Origin: Hyaloraphidium curvatum
Lineage: Eukaryota; Monoblepharomycota; Hyaloraphidiomycetes; Hyaloraphidiales; Hyaloraphidiaceae
Assembly (NCBI GenBank): GCA_025558095.1
Contig: JAIVFI010000035.1
Coordinates: 372,001 to 436,000, forward strand
DNA length: 64,000 bases
Direction of reading: 5' to 3'
The position numbers and the translations under genes were made by a program. Position 1 is the first letter of the stretch; each line of letters opens with the position of its first letter. The notes below the pieces were generated by a model. It did no database searches. It was not told where the DNA came from and saw nothing but the letters and a program-made list of their open reading frames with translations. Below are positions 12,373 to 23,010 of the stretch, piece after piece.

Positions 12373-12868
12373 ATGCTCGCCCAACTTCGGCCCCAAGCAA
12401 CCATCTTCCGCACATCGAACGCACTCCGTTCGGCCTCCGCCGCGTTTCGCCCGCGCGCCATGTCCGCTGCGGCCGGGCAGCAGTTCCTCCTCGTCTGCAA
12501 GGACTTCACCGACGCGGACGCGATCTCGCGCCGCATGGCCGCGCGCCCCGCGCACGTGGAACGCGCGGCGGCGATGGGGAAGGATGGGACCTTCATCATG
12601 GGCGGCGCAATCCTCAGCGAGACGGAAGAGCACGATGGGCAGCCCAAAATGGTCGGCTCCATGTTGCTGGTGAAGATGGCGGACAGGGCTGCGGTCGAAG
12701 AGTACGTGAGGACGGACCCGTACCGCACGGGCAAAGTATGGGAGACGGTGGACATCCAGCCGTTCCGAGTCGCAGAGGCAGCCGGGATCAACGTGAAGGT
12801 GAGGCCAGTGCGGCTATGGGCAACCGTCTGCTGATCGATCTCCTTTCTCTACATCGCAGAACCTGTAA
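12373..12868 (+). CDS. YCII-domain protein, probably mitochondrial
   Basis: Exons 12373-12798 and 12860-12868 give 144 residues. The core from about residue 38, with FLLVCKDFTDADAISRRMAARPAHV, a GGAIL strand, and then EEYVRTDPYRTGKVWETVDIQPF, matches YCII-like ferredoxin-fold proteins related to muconolactone isomerase and dehydrochlorinases. The exact reaction is unknown in fungi. Residues 1-36 are rich in Arg, Ala and Ser and lack acids, as in a mitochondrial presequence; a second Met just before the core may give a cytosolic form. The last exon adds only two codons before the stop; reading through the intron instead would give a 13-residue different tail. Confidence 0.8.
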
Positions 12869-12917
12869 GCGGCTATCTAGCACCGCAATGGAGACGTCGC
12901 CAGGCCGAAGTACAGGA

Positions 12918-13887
12918 TCACTGCTGCCCCTTCTTCCTCGGCCCGGATTTTGCGGTACCCGCCCTCGTCCTCGCCGGTGTGCTCCCGCCGGATGCTCCCG
13001 CCGTCGGCGGCGCACCCGCCGGCACCGGTGTGGGTGCGGCCGCCGGGGCCGTGGGACCCGCCGCCTCAGCCGGCGCCGCTTTCTGCTCCTCGCTCCCCCT
13101 GACCGGCTTCCCGTTCTCGTCCCGGATCACCATCTTGCCCTCCACTTTCTTGAGCGTCGGAAACCTCGTCGCCAGCTCGTCCCTCCATGTCGCCTTGTCC
13201 GCGTACCCCTCCTCGAGTGGGTTTCCCACCAGCGTCACATCCTCCAGCACAGGCAGCGAGGACTGCTTTTCATGAGCCCAGCATCGTCAACACGAATTGG
13301 AGCACCCACCAGTGCCTTGACTGCGTCCCAGCTCGCGAGCCTGTTGTTGCCCGCCCGCACCACTTTGAGCTTCACCAGCGACTCGATGCCCGCCAGCCGC
13401 TCCAGCTGGTTGTAGCTCGCCCACAGCTCCTCCAGGTTTACCAGCGCCTCAAGCCCCGAGAGCGCCTTGATCGCGTTGCGGCCGACCGAGAGCACGCGCA
13501 GGTTGAGTAGGGCGGGGAAGGCAGGGAGGCGATCAATGCAATTGGTGGAGAACGAGAGATGTCTGCCGCGGGCCGGGCCCACAGTTGGTTGTCAGCATCT
13601 GGTCCACGGCGGTGGCAGCGGGATTGCCCACTCTGCATTCTGCAGGCCCTGCAGCGGGCCCGGTTCGAGCTTGGCGAGGAACGGCTGGCACATGCAGAGC
13701 TTGACGACCCTGGCCTCCTCAGCTTTCTCCCCCGTCTTCTCCTCCTGTAGGCGGAGGCGAAGCAGTCGGGGGCCATAAAGGAGCGGTGGGGCCAGAATTG
13801 CGCGTTGACGAGGGGTGTCAATTCGGGACAGCCGACCGGGGAGCGTCGGGGTCCCACCCAGGCTTTCAACGCCTCTTTGAGGCCCAT
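12918..13887 (-). CDS. axonemal dynein light chain 1 (LC1/DNAL1)-like leucine-rich repeat protein
   Basis: Exons 13887-13858, 13744-13632, 13562-13310 and 13262-12918 give 246 residues. Family hallmarks follow each other in order: KEALKAWEEKTGEKAEEA at the start, LSFSTNCIDRLP, LRVLSVGRNAIKALSGLE, LEELWASYNQLERL, and LEDVTLVGNPLEE near the end of the repeats. The spacing equals that of DNAL1, which caps the motor domain of an outer-arm dynein heavy chain in cilia and flagella. The family is normally ~190-200 residues; here a ~50-residue Ala/Pro/Thr-rich tail with a basic end (RKKGQQ) is added. The 30-nt first exon holds only ten codons. It is convergent with the YCII gene, 49 bp apart. Confidence 0.88.
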
Positions 13888-14141
13888 TTCCTGGGAATGG
13901 ACCAGCCGTACGTCGGAGATTCGACGTTAGCCGGGGTTGCTCGATTCCCTTACGGTCACATCCGAAACGGGTCTATTTGCCAAGCTTTGCCTCGCTGTGG
14001 CAAACACACAGAACAACGGGGCGAATCGCGTCCGCGCTTCCACGCGTTGAAGCGGCACTCGAACTCCAGATCGTCGTTGTCCCTTCCGGCCGTGCTCGAC
14101 GTCATCGCCCAGCGTTGCGCCGGCGGCGGCGCGATAGAAGG

Positions 14142-15782
14142 ATGAGCTCCCCTGTCGCTGCGGACTACCTCGTCATCGGAGCCGGCGCGTTCGGCGTCGT
14201 TTTCAGCGACGCGCTGCTGTCGAGCAACCCGGACGCGACCATCGTCCTTGCTGAGCGGAACGATCGCCCCGGGGGACATTGGATCCACGCTTATCCCTTC
14301 GTGAACCTCCACCAACCCGCCGCGAACTACGGGGTCGCCAGCGCCGAGCTATCGACCGGAAAAGTGGACAAGACGGGGACCAATGCCGGGCTCGAGGCCC
14401 TCGCCAGCGGGCAGGAAGTCGAGGCCCACCTCAAGCGGGCCGTGTTTACGATGGAAGGCACCGGACGACTGCGGTTCCTACCGAGCCACGAGTGGATCGA
14501 GAGCGAGAAGAGGCTGCGCAACCTGATCAACGGACAGACCGTCGAAGTCAAGTACCGGAAGCTCGTCTTGGCAAACTACAAGTAAGCGACCGAGCTTCTC
14601 GCTGACTACCGCTAACCGTCCATCCAGCACGACGATCACCTCAGCCATGCGTCCACCCCCCTGGACCGTCGCTCCCGGCGTACGATGTGTCCCTTCTCGT
14701 GAGCTGCCCGCTGCAGCCGCAGCGCAGACCCCCGCGCGGTTCTGCATTCTTGGCGGCGGCAAGACGGGGATGGATTGCATCGTGTGGATGATCGAGCGCG
14801 GTGTGTCTCCAAAGGACATCACCTGGGTCATTCCTCGCGACTTCTATGCCGTCAACCGCGATGCGACCCAGGTCGGGCAGAACAGGGAGATGAGCGCGAG
14901 ACTGTCAAGGGCGCAGCGCACCGCCATCGATTCGGCGAAGTCTTTTGACGAGGCTCTCAAGAACTGTCTCGACTGTGGTTACCTGCTGAAGCTTGCATCT
15001 GCCACAAACTTGACGGCGATGCACGGCGCGGTCATCAGCCGCGGGGAGCTTGCCCTTCTGGACCAAGTCACCGACGTTGAACGTCGTGGGCGCGTTGCTT
15101 CGATTGACGCCGGCGGCTTCACCCTCACCAACGGCGTGCGGCGCGAGATGCCAGCCAACACCATTTACGTGGATTGTGCGGCTGCGACGGTAAAGGCCAA
15201 ACCACAAGTGCCCATCTGGCAGGACGGCAAGATCGTCATCCCTTTCTTGACAGCTGGCATTGTTGGTTCTTGCGCCGCGGCAACTCGTGGTGCCCTCTTG
15301 ACGCCTCTCCGCAGCCTTGCTTCAGCGCCGCTCTCATCGCTCGCCTCGAGTGCCTCCCGCGCTCGGATGCGTACAAGAACTACATGCTTCGGCCTTCCGC
15401 CTTCCCCGACGTGCCGCACGAGATGGTTCCGGGCAACCACAACGCGGCCGCCAACCTGGCTCGCATCTTCTCGGTCCCTGAGCTCGCGCGGTGGACCTTG
15501 GCGTGCCGTCTGTCGCCGACGGGGCTTCCTCAGTACCGCCAAGGTAACGTTGATTACCGCATCGGCGCCCGAACCCAGTCGCTAACGGTGGCTCAAAACT
15601 TCTGACGTCCAGGTAACGTGACGGACGAGATGATAGCGAAGATTGCGGCCGAGTTCGGGAAACGGCGGGATTCTGCGGAGCGCCTCCTCAAGGACGAGGC
15701 CTCTCGCGGGCATCCGATTGCGGTGGAGTACCTGGAAACCTTGCGCAGAGGTGATGCAGTCCTGGGAAAGGAGAAGCTGTAG
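14142..15782 (+). CDS. FAD/NAD(P)-binding oxidoreductase, monooxygenase-like
   Basis: Exons 14142-14581, 14628-15261, 15315-15543 and 15613-15782 give 490 residues. An N-terminal Rossmann motif, VIGAGAFGVVFSDALL, is followed by an acidic strand end and RPGGHW, the FAD site of flavin monooxygenase-like proteins. A second nucleotide-binding motif, ILGGGKTGMDCIVWMI, follows intron 1, as expected for NAD(P)H binding. The final ~55 residues are charged and helical. No membrane segment is visible. The substrate is unknown; similar proteins are often annotated only as NAD(P)/FAD-dependent oxidoreductases. The 46-nt intron 1 is the shortest here. Confidence 0.82.
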
Positions 15783-15939
15783 AAGCTGTAGATCGCTCCT
15801 TCACAACTACGCACGGACAAGAGTGACGGGTCGCACGGTTCACTCCCGATCGCGATCGTCCATGAATTCAAGTACACTTTCCAGGCAAGAGTGGTAGAAC
15901 TAGCAGTGGTAGAACTAGCAGAAAGCCAAAGAAGAAGGA

Positions 15940-18900
15940 CTACGCCGCAAAAGTGCTCGCCGGAAGCTTCCCCATCAACCGCTGCATGTCCTCGGGTGAC
16001 GGGCCAATCCAAACCGATGCCTCCGCGTTCGCGGGCAGCGGCTGCATCAGGGATCTAAGCAGCAACAGTCAGCTTGTGCGAACTGTGCAAGGCCAGGAAA
16101 CCCACTCAATGTCCCTTTCCACAAGGTTCCTGATGACCGTGTACGCGCTGTGCACGTTCCGGTACGTGCCCTCGATTTCCATGAGCCCCTCGAGAACCCC
16201 GTCCACGTCGTCGATCAGGTTGCGCACGGTGCGGAGGGCGGCCTCGATGATCTCGGTGTTGGAGGTGGTCGAATGCAACAGGGTCTTCAGCTTGCGGATC
16301 TGCTCGTGCGAAATCAGGCCCCAGTCTACGCCTGAACCAACGGGCAACTGACCGCGATGACGTGGACCCAGCAGGCCCTGAGCGCCACCAACCCGTGCAC
16401 GGGGCTTATCCTCTTAAGCTCGTCGACCCGGCGCCGCCGATACCTCTTCTCCGCATCTTCTTGCGACTCGCCGGGACGGCTGGGCCCCTCGTCTTCCACA
16501 CGCAGGCTGGACCGCACGATCCTGCTCACGGTGATCGCGAGGGCCTCGGCCTCGACGAACTCGGGGCTGAAGGGCCACGTCTCGTCGGCCATGACGCGGT
16601 CGAAGATGTCCGAAGGGCAGTTGAGGATGAGCTGGAAAGTCAGGACGAACACTATGCCGTTGGGCCTGCGGCACGGGGAAGCTCAGTCAGTGAGCTGCGA
16701 AACGTGCGAAGGCAGACAACGCACAGCGAGCTCCTCCAAATCCTCCCCCACTCTTTCCCGCCCAGGTCCCTCAGCCCCTTCCCGTCGGCCTGCTCCACCA
16801 GCGCGGCGATCTCGGGGTGCATTGTGGAGAAGAACTCGGCGATGCCGCCGACCAGCTCCTGCCTCATGCGACGGCCGCGGCATTCTTCCTCCGACGACCC
16901 GGGAGGGTCCGCGTGGAGGCGCCAGTTGCGCGAAGCGAAGTAGGATTTGCACCTGTGCCGGGATGGAGGATCAAACAAGGGCCGAGGCCTCGCGACGGCT
17001 TCGGAATGCACCTGACGAACCGGTTCCACAGGTTGCTCAGGGCCATGTAGAACCAGATGGATCCGCCGCGCAGCATCTCCCGCCCCATCGTTTCCGCGAG
17101 CTCGCGGCGCCGCGGGTCGCCCACGGGCATCGACATGACGGAATGGACCTCGCCCAGCATCGGCCCGCGGAACCCTTCTAGCACCTGCCGGAGCGAGACG
17201 GTGGCGCTGTAGGGCGCGTGGGGGAGCTCGATCTCGTGCTGCGCTTCCAGGATGCCGGCCCAGATCTCCGGGGCCGTCGTGGCCGCCGGCAGCACGTCGA
17301 ACAGGGCGGGGGGCCCGGAGCACATGCGCATGTTGCCCCAGGCCGGCGAGTACGTGCCCGACGCGTCCAGCGAGGGGCCCTCCTCGGGAATGAGCTCCGG
17401 CACCGCGCCCATGGAGTCGTTCGCAGCGGCTTCGGTGACGAGCCAGATGACGCACTGCCGGGCGCGCAGGGAGCGGCGGATGTACGTGTTGAGATCGCCG
17501 GGATCGGGGATCTCCGTGTCCCCCGCAAGCTCGCCGAACTTGCAGAGGCGGAAGAGCTCCGCGAAGCTGGCGGCGAGCGTGTGGTTGTACGACGGGAAGC
17601 CGAGCACGGAGCTGGAGAAGCGGCAGAGGTGCACGACGATGAGGAGGTTGGTCAGCCGGGCGAGGAGGAAGGGGTCGGGCCGCGCGGGGTCCAGGTCCAC
17701 CGTCGGCAGCTGCTTGACCGCATCCAGTTCGGCAAACACGCGCCGCATGCACTCCTCCATGAGCTGCATGATCCAGCACTGGTCCGGCGCAAACACGCGC
17801 TCCCATCCCGGCCCGCATGCCTGCGCCTTGCTCCTCCCGACCTCGGCGTCGGCCATCCGGACGCCGCTCCAGAGGACCGAAAGGAACAACGTGGGGTCCG
17901 CGCGGCCCGTGACGACCTCGTCGATGAAGGTGGGGGGGTGGAGGACCTGCACGCGCACGTGTGCAAACTCAAAGAAGGTCTGGATCAGGTAGCTCGTGAT
18001 CGGCCACGGGGGCAGGAGGGAAGGGGGCACCGTGGGGAAGAGCGTCGGGAGCGGCCGCACGGGGGCGGGCATCGGTAGCGACGGCAGCAGCGTCGTGGTG
18101 AGGATTGGAAAAGGCACCGATTCGATCAGGGCAAGCGGGCCGCTGTCCAGAGACGCGCTCCGGCGCGCACTTCGATCCGCGAGGTTCGGCTCGGGCTTGC
18201 GACCGCCGGCAGCGTCCACGTCCCCAACGGGAACAGGTGCGCCGGCGACCAAGGTCGGCTCCGGAGAAACCAGAGCGAGGAGATCCAGCGGAGAAGCAGG
18301 TGCCGGCGACGGGCCACCGTTGAGCATGACGTTGCCGCGTTCGGTGCTTCCGTTCCAAGCGCGGTAGGTGTCCGCGAGGGCCGTGTGGGACCCATCGGCG
18401 GGCGAAGGGGCGGCGAAATCGTACATGGGCGACTCGGGACCGTGGGTAGCAGAGAGAGGAAAGCTTCCCGAAATGAAGCCGACCGCGCCCATTGCCTCCG
18501 GCGCGAAGCCGGCGGCGGGAGCGAGAAACGCGGGCGCGACCGGAGCAGCAGCCGGCAGCGCGGGCTCCGACACGCTGCCGATCCCGAACCCGCCGTCCTG
18601 GGCGTGGATCGGGATGCTGCGCCTCACCCTGCACGGCAGGTTCTCCTGGCTGCGGCGCCTGTGGCGCTTGAGCGCGTCCGCCCTGTTGAAGGAGCTCCCG
18701 CAGTCGGGACACACGTGCGTCCTGGCCGGAGGCGCGCCGCCCTCGCCGTGCGCGGTGGCCTGGTGCCTCCGCAGCTCGTAGACCCGCCCGAACGCGAGGT
18801 TGGGGCAGCGCGGGCACGAGAAGGTCTGCCGCGGGCCGAGGTGCTTCTTGCTGTGGAGCCGCAGGTTCGCCAGGCGCTTGAAGGCGTAGCCGCAGATGTC

Positions 18901-19197
18901 GCAGACGAACTTCCCTCCGGCGTCCCCGCCGGATGCGCCGCGCGAGTGCCCGCCGGCCGCGTGCCCGTGCTCGGCGTCGCCCTGCGAGGTCGGAGACCCG
19001 GAACGCGACGCCGACGCGCCCGAAACGGACCCCGACGCGGCGGTGTGCCCGCTGGACGCCCCCGCGTGGAGCGGAATCTGCGCTCCGTCGGCCGACGCCG
19101 GGACGTGCGGGCCGATGTCCTCGAACGACCCGTCCGCGTCGTCGACATCCGAGCCGTCGTCCGGCGGGGCCTCCTTGGGCCGACGACGCCCCGACAT
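15940..19197 (-). CDS. C2H2 zinc-finger transcription factor with fungal regulatory domain
   Basis: Exons 19197-17012, 16952-16725, 16665-16401, 16347-16106 and 16054-15940 give 1011 residues. Residues 1-95 are acidic and Ser/Gly-rich. Three Cys2His2-type fingers follow in tandem: FVCDICGYAFKRLANLRLH, FSCPRCPNLAFGRVYELRRH and HVCPDCGSSFNRADALKRH. After a low-complexity linker, a fungal-specific transcription factor region begins near PPWPITSYLIQTFFEFAHV. This C2H2 plus regulatory-domain arrangement is typical of fungal pathway regulators. The intron between exons 3 and 4 could use a GT at 16388 (41 nt) or at 16400 (53 nt); the longer was preferred because it fits the local size range. Confidence 0.82.
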
Positions 19198-19706
19198 GGT
19201 GCGAAGGCCACGGGAGACGGGGCACGGATAAAGGTCGGGATCGGGGCGGCCGCGGCCGGACCCGACTGGCCGACCACCGCCAATGCCTCACCTCATCGGA
19301 GATTAGAAAATGCCGGGCATTTCCGAATTCCTAGAGTGCAGCACAAGCTACGGACGCGTTGATGGGCGCAAGGCCGTTCTTTTCGGGGTTCACGAGGGGA
19401 CGGAGGCACCAGAAGCGAGGGGCAACGAAGGGGCTATCTACTGGCTCATCGTTGCCTTCCTTTTAATTGGAGGGTGGTTCCAGATTCGTGGGAGCATTCA
19501 TCCACGCGCATGACAATGATTCCGCTGGGAGACGGGGATCTTGTCGGGGGACGTGGCACTGTTTGCCACGCGGCAAGTTCATTCTGATCCCCCAGGTCTC
19601 CCCACATCGTCTTCCCACTGTCCCGCTGTTGATTGTGGACAAAACAGGGAACCCTCACTGCGCCCAAAGACAAGAAATTAGGCCCAAGGCAGCCTTCACT
19701 TCTCCT
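19198..19706. other. intergenic, no gene seen
   Basis: Lies upstream of the C2H2 factor and downstream of the FAH-family gene. A 67-codon plus-strand frame at 19310 has a hydrophobic stretch but no homology signal or support for expression. Confidence 0.4.
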
Positions 19707-20926
19707 TCACTTCTCGTACACCACCGTGTTCTCCACCGTCCCGATCCCCTCGATCTCCACCTCGACCGTGTCCCCGTCCTGCAGGAACACCGGCGGCGTC
19801 CGCTTGAACCCCACCCCCTGGATCGGCACCGATCAGCCCCGCACCCGCACCGCGCGCGCACACGGAAACCCACGCTCGGGGTGCCGGTGAGGATCACCGT
19901 CCCCGGCTCCAGCGTCGTGCCCTGGCTCAGGAAGCTCACGATCCTGTCCACGTTGAAGATCATGTCCCCCGTCCTGGCGTCCTGCAGCGTCGCGCCGTTC
20001 ACGCGTCCCCGGAGGGGGGCGTCGGAGGGGTCGAAGGCGCGGGAGGAGACGAGCTGCGGGCCGAGGGGGGCCCAGCCGTCGAAGGACTTGGCAAAGGTCC
20101 ACTGGTTGGATTGGAGGTTGCCCTGCCATTTGCGCGCCGAGATGTCGTTGGCTTTTGCACGCCGAACGGGGGCGGATAAGGGGGTTGGGCACCTCGGAGC
20201 GGAGTGCTTGGCCCACCGGCAGTGAAGGCGGCGATGTGCGCCCGGGCCTCCGATTCGGGAATGTCCTTGCCCCGCTTCCCGATCACCACCGCGAGCTCCA
20301 CCTCGTAGTCGGCCTGGTTGTTTGTCGCGCACTTTGGCACCACGATCGGCGCGCCGGGCCCGTTGAGCGCGTTGGGGGGCTTGGTGAAGAGGATGGGGGT
20401 GCGGGGGACGGGCTGCCCGGTTTCCTGGGCGTGGAGGTGGTAGTTGAGGCCGATGCAGAGGAAGATGGGGACGCGGGCGAGGGGAGGGAGGAGCTGCGAG
20501 GGCACCGAGGCCGGGTCAGCGGTTGTCCGGCGTCGACCGAAGCGGGCAGGCTGCCAAACAGCGGGTCCCGCCGCGAACTCCGGCCGCATCAGTCCGCTGA
20601 CCGACCTTGCCGACGGACAGCTCCTCGCTGGTGACCCTGCACTCGCGTCCGAACACGTCCCCTCCCGGCCCCGGTTCCACCCTCCGCGCCCTGATCCCGG
20701 CCGCATTGCGCGGCAGGCTCCCGTCGGCCTCGAGCGTCAGCGGCTCGCCGTATGCCCATTGGTCGGCCGGCGCGCCGGCGGGCACGAAGCGGATGAGCCG
20801 CGACCACGCCGGCGACGCGGCGCTGGCGAAGGAGCGGGGGGCGGCAACCGCGGGCGGCGGGCCGCATCGCAGTGGGCGGCGCAAGAGCCGCGTCGCCGCA
20901 CGCCCCGCGGGCGCGTATCCGGGCAT
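19707..20926 (-). CDS. fumarylacetoacetate hydrolase (FAH)-family protein
   Basis: Exons 20926-20606, 20493-20217, 20151-19874 and 19817-19707 give 328 residues. FAH-fold signatures are clear: IFLCIGLNYHLHAQETG, PILFTKPPNAL, ADYEVELAVVIGK (a metal ligand Glu pair), ANDISARKWQG created across intron 2, and LEPGTVILTGTPS. The fold hydrolyses or decarboxylates diketo acids or hydroxy acids with Mg2+ (FAHD1, fumarylpyruvate hydrolase and isomerases). An Arg/Ala-rich N-terminus could direct it to mitochondria. An upstream ATG at about 20992 would extend the N-terminus toward the divergent neighbour. The substrate cannot be told from sequence. Confidence 0.85.
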
Positions 20927-21071
20927 TCTGGCCGTTCGGGGGACAGACGGGGAGGTGGAAACTGTTGACTTGGTTGCCACGCGCGGTCTCATAGCTCTCC
21001 TCGCCCCGAACCGCTCACGTCCGCCGTCTCGGGGCCTTATCCTGGATCTGCTGGACATTCAAGACAAGACG

Positions 21072-21863
21072 ATGCCCGCGCAGGCGGCGCAGGACGCCGG
21101 CGTGGCTCACCCGGCCTCCTCCCTCGCGGACCGCCTTGCCCTCCACGCCCTCCTCGGCCGCTCTCCCTTGGCGGTCCTCGCGGCGCGTCTCGCTTTGCTC
21201 CGGTTTTACGCCACCCGCAACGGCCCGGATGCGGACTTCAAAAAGTGGCTGGCCGCGGGTCCGTTCAGGGAGCTATTCCGATCGCCGGAGCCGGAGAGGA
21301 AGGGGCCCGGCAGGCCTCCGGACAGGAAGCAGTCCGAAAAGGAGGCAGACAGACTGGCGAGGGACATTGCAGGATGCTTCCGGACGATCGCGTCGAGGTT
21401 TCTTCCTCCCGGCGGGGCAAAAGCAGCCCAAGACGCGACGGGACCGCGGGCCCGGACACGGAAGGACGTCCTGCAGGCCTGCGACGCCTTTGCTTCCGGG
21501 ACCGCATCGCTGCAAAAGGCCGCGGAGGACGGTGTGCGCGCGCTCAAGGCGCTTTTGGACGCGAACGGGGGCCAGAGGCCGGGCGAGACGGCGGTCGCCG
21601 CCGTCTTCAGGATCGTCAAGCCTTGGGAGCCGCTGGCTGCGGCCGAAGATCCAGAGGTGGATGAGCACGGGCTCGTCAAACCCGAGCCCAACGTGAAGCC
21701 CGAGCCGGTGGTCAAGGACGAGCCGATCGGGGACGGCGAGGTCAAACAGGAGGTCAAGGACGAGACCGAGGAAAAGGTCAAGGCAGAGGATGATCCCGGG
21801 CGGCAATCCGAGCGCCTCTCTCCCGATCGACCGCCGAAACGGGTGAAGACCGAAGAGCAGTAG
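21072..21863 (+). CDS. unrecognised protein with a tail of tandem SUMO-consensus motifs
   Basis: An uninterrupted frame of 263 residues from the first ATG after the divergent FAH-family gene. The N-terminal ~200 residues are helical, Ala/Leu/Lys-rich and resemble no family I know. The last ~60 residues are dominated by hydrophobic-Lys-x-Glu motifs (VKPE, VKPE, VKDE, VKQE, VKDE, VKAE), the consensus for SUMO attachment, and end with a basic PPKRVKTEEQ that could be a nuclear signal. Such acidic, SUMO-rich tails occur in nuclear regulators. The frame stays open upstream to 20607, but that part overlaps the other gene and looks like a shadow. Confidence 0.6.
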   Translation: MPAQAAQDAGVAHPASSLADRLALHALLGRSPLAVLAARLALLRFYATRNGPDADFKKWLAAGPFRELFRSPEPERKGPGRPPDRKQSEKEADRLARDIAGCFRTIASRFLPPGGAKAAQDATGPRARTRKDVLQACDAFASGTASLQKAAEDGVRALKALLDANGGQRPGETAVAAVFRIVKPWEPLAAAEDPEVDEHGLVKPEPNVKPEPVVKDEPIGDGEVKQEVKDETEEKVKAEDDPGRQSERLSPDRPPKRVKTEEQ

Positions 21864-22074
21864 CTGGCTGATGACCTTCCGGGGCGTGAGCACACAAACA
21901 GCACAGACTGACAGTCGCGGGCGCCTCTGACCACGGTTGCACACCCTCGTCCCACTGCTCCCGGACTCCGCCGACGCACGACCTGCGAATGATCGGAGCG
22001 AATGAAATAGAACCCTCGCGCTCTACACCTCTAGCAAGTCGCCATGCTTGTCCCATCGATCCCGCCGGCGCGCC

Positions 22075-22842
22075 TCACTTGGTCGGCGACACGTCCTGGA
22101 AGGACTCGCGGCGCTGCTGCCGCTTCCTCTCCTCGCGGGCCTGCGGCGACATTCAGCCGAGTCGAAACGGGGAAGGAGGAGCAGGCGGCACGTACCACGT
22201 CGCGACCCCTGTCGAAGAGAGCGTCGGGCTCGGGTCCCGAGTATCTTCCCGTCGCCCGCGCCCGCTCAACGGCCTTAGTTATCTTGGTGATGCCGACATC
22301 CCAGGCCGTCAGGGCGACCCCGTCCCAAGGGTCCGGCAGGGAGCGAAGCATTTTGTGGTGCTCGCGGGTGCTGTGGGTATAACTGCGCCGGAATCAGCAT
22401 TCCGGCCCAAAGCGCCCGCGGAGGGCCCACTTGTCGACGTGGTCGGTGCCGCCCAGTGCCAGCGGGATGATGTGGTGCACGTGGTGGTGTGCGGGGAGGA
22501 GGTTCTCGACGTCGCGGAGGAGGTGCTCGCTGGTCGGGGTCAGCAGCTTCAGGCGGCCCAGCAACGGGCCACGCACTACTCCTGGGGGCTCATTCCCCCG
22601 TGCTCCTCGATGTGCTGCTGCGCGGCCTGCACGGCGGCGGCATGCATCTCGGCGTTGGCGGAGGAGAGCTTCCGCGGCGTGTTGGGCGACGCCGAGGCCG
22701 ACGACGAGGCCCGGCGACGGCCCGCCTGCTCCGCGGCCGGGGACGTCGGGCCGGGCGGGGTCAGCGGGCCACCGGGCGAGCCCGGCGTCGTGCCGCCGGC
22801 GCCGGGCACGGCGAGGGAGGCGGACGGCGCGGCGCTCATCAT
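22075..22842 (-). CDS. unrecognised conserved-looking protein
   Basis: Exons 22842-22580, 22382-22196 and 22140-22075 join in phase to 171 residues. The first half is Ser/Pro/Gly-rich; from about residue 65 a helical stretch begins (AEMHAAAVQAAQQHIEEHGG). After intron 1 comes a compact, non-repetitive segment (REHHKMLRSLPDPWDGVAL, then WDVGITKITKAVERARATG), ending in a basic REERKRQQRRE tail. I do not recognise the family. Intron 1 is 197 nt, the longest in the window; it contains an open, His-rich stretch that can be read as protein, so an alternative model with that stretch as exon is possible. Confidence 0.5.
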
Positions 22843-23010
22843 CGGAAGCTGGTTCGGAAGGGGTGTTTGTGTTTGGGACCGCGAGGCCCTGAGTCCGATC
22901 GTCGCACCGCCTCGTTCTTCGAGGCGTTATGACAGCGCACGACCGCCAATGCGTCCGGAAATACAGCAAATTCAATCGACAGAGCACATACATAAGCACA
23001 CATCGCCCGA

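Noticed and set aside
16652-17818. 388-codon minus-strand frame overlapping the C2H2 factor
   Set aside because: Only its last ~80 codons are used as exon 2 of that gene; the rest is an Arg/Ala/Gly-rich shadow.
19310-19513. 67-codon frame with a membrane-like stretch
   Set aside because: No homology, splice or promoter evidence; long chance frames are common in GC-rich DNA.
20607-21071. Upstream extension of the SUMO-motif protein
   Set aside because: It overlaps the FAH-family exon 1 on the other strand and reads as its antisense shadow.
22383-22579. His-rich stretch resembling an HNH endonuclease motif
   Set aside because: It lies in the inferred intron; the motif is short, lacks the rest of the fold, and splicing it out gives the better protein.
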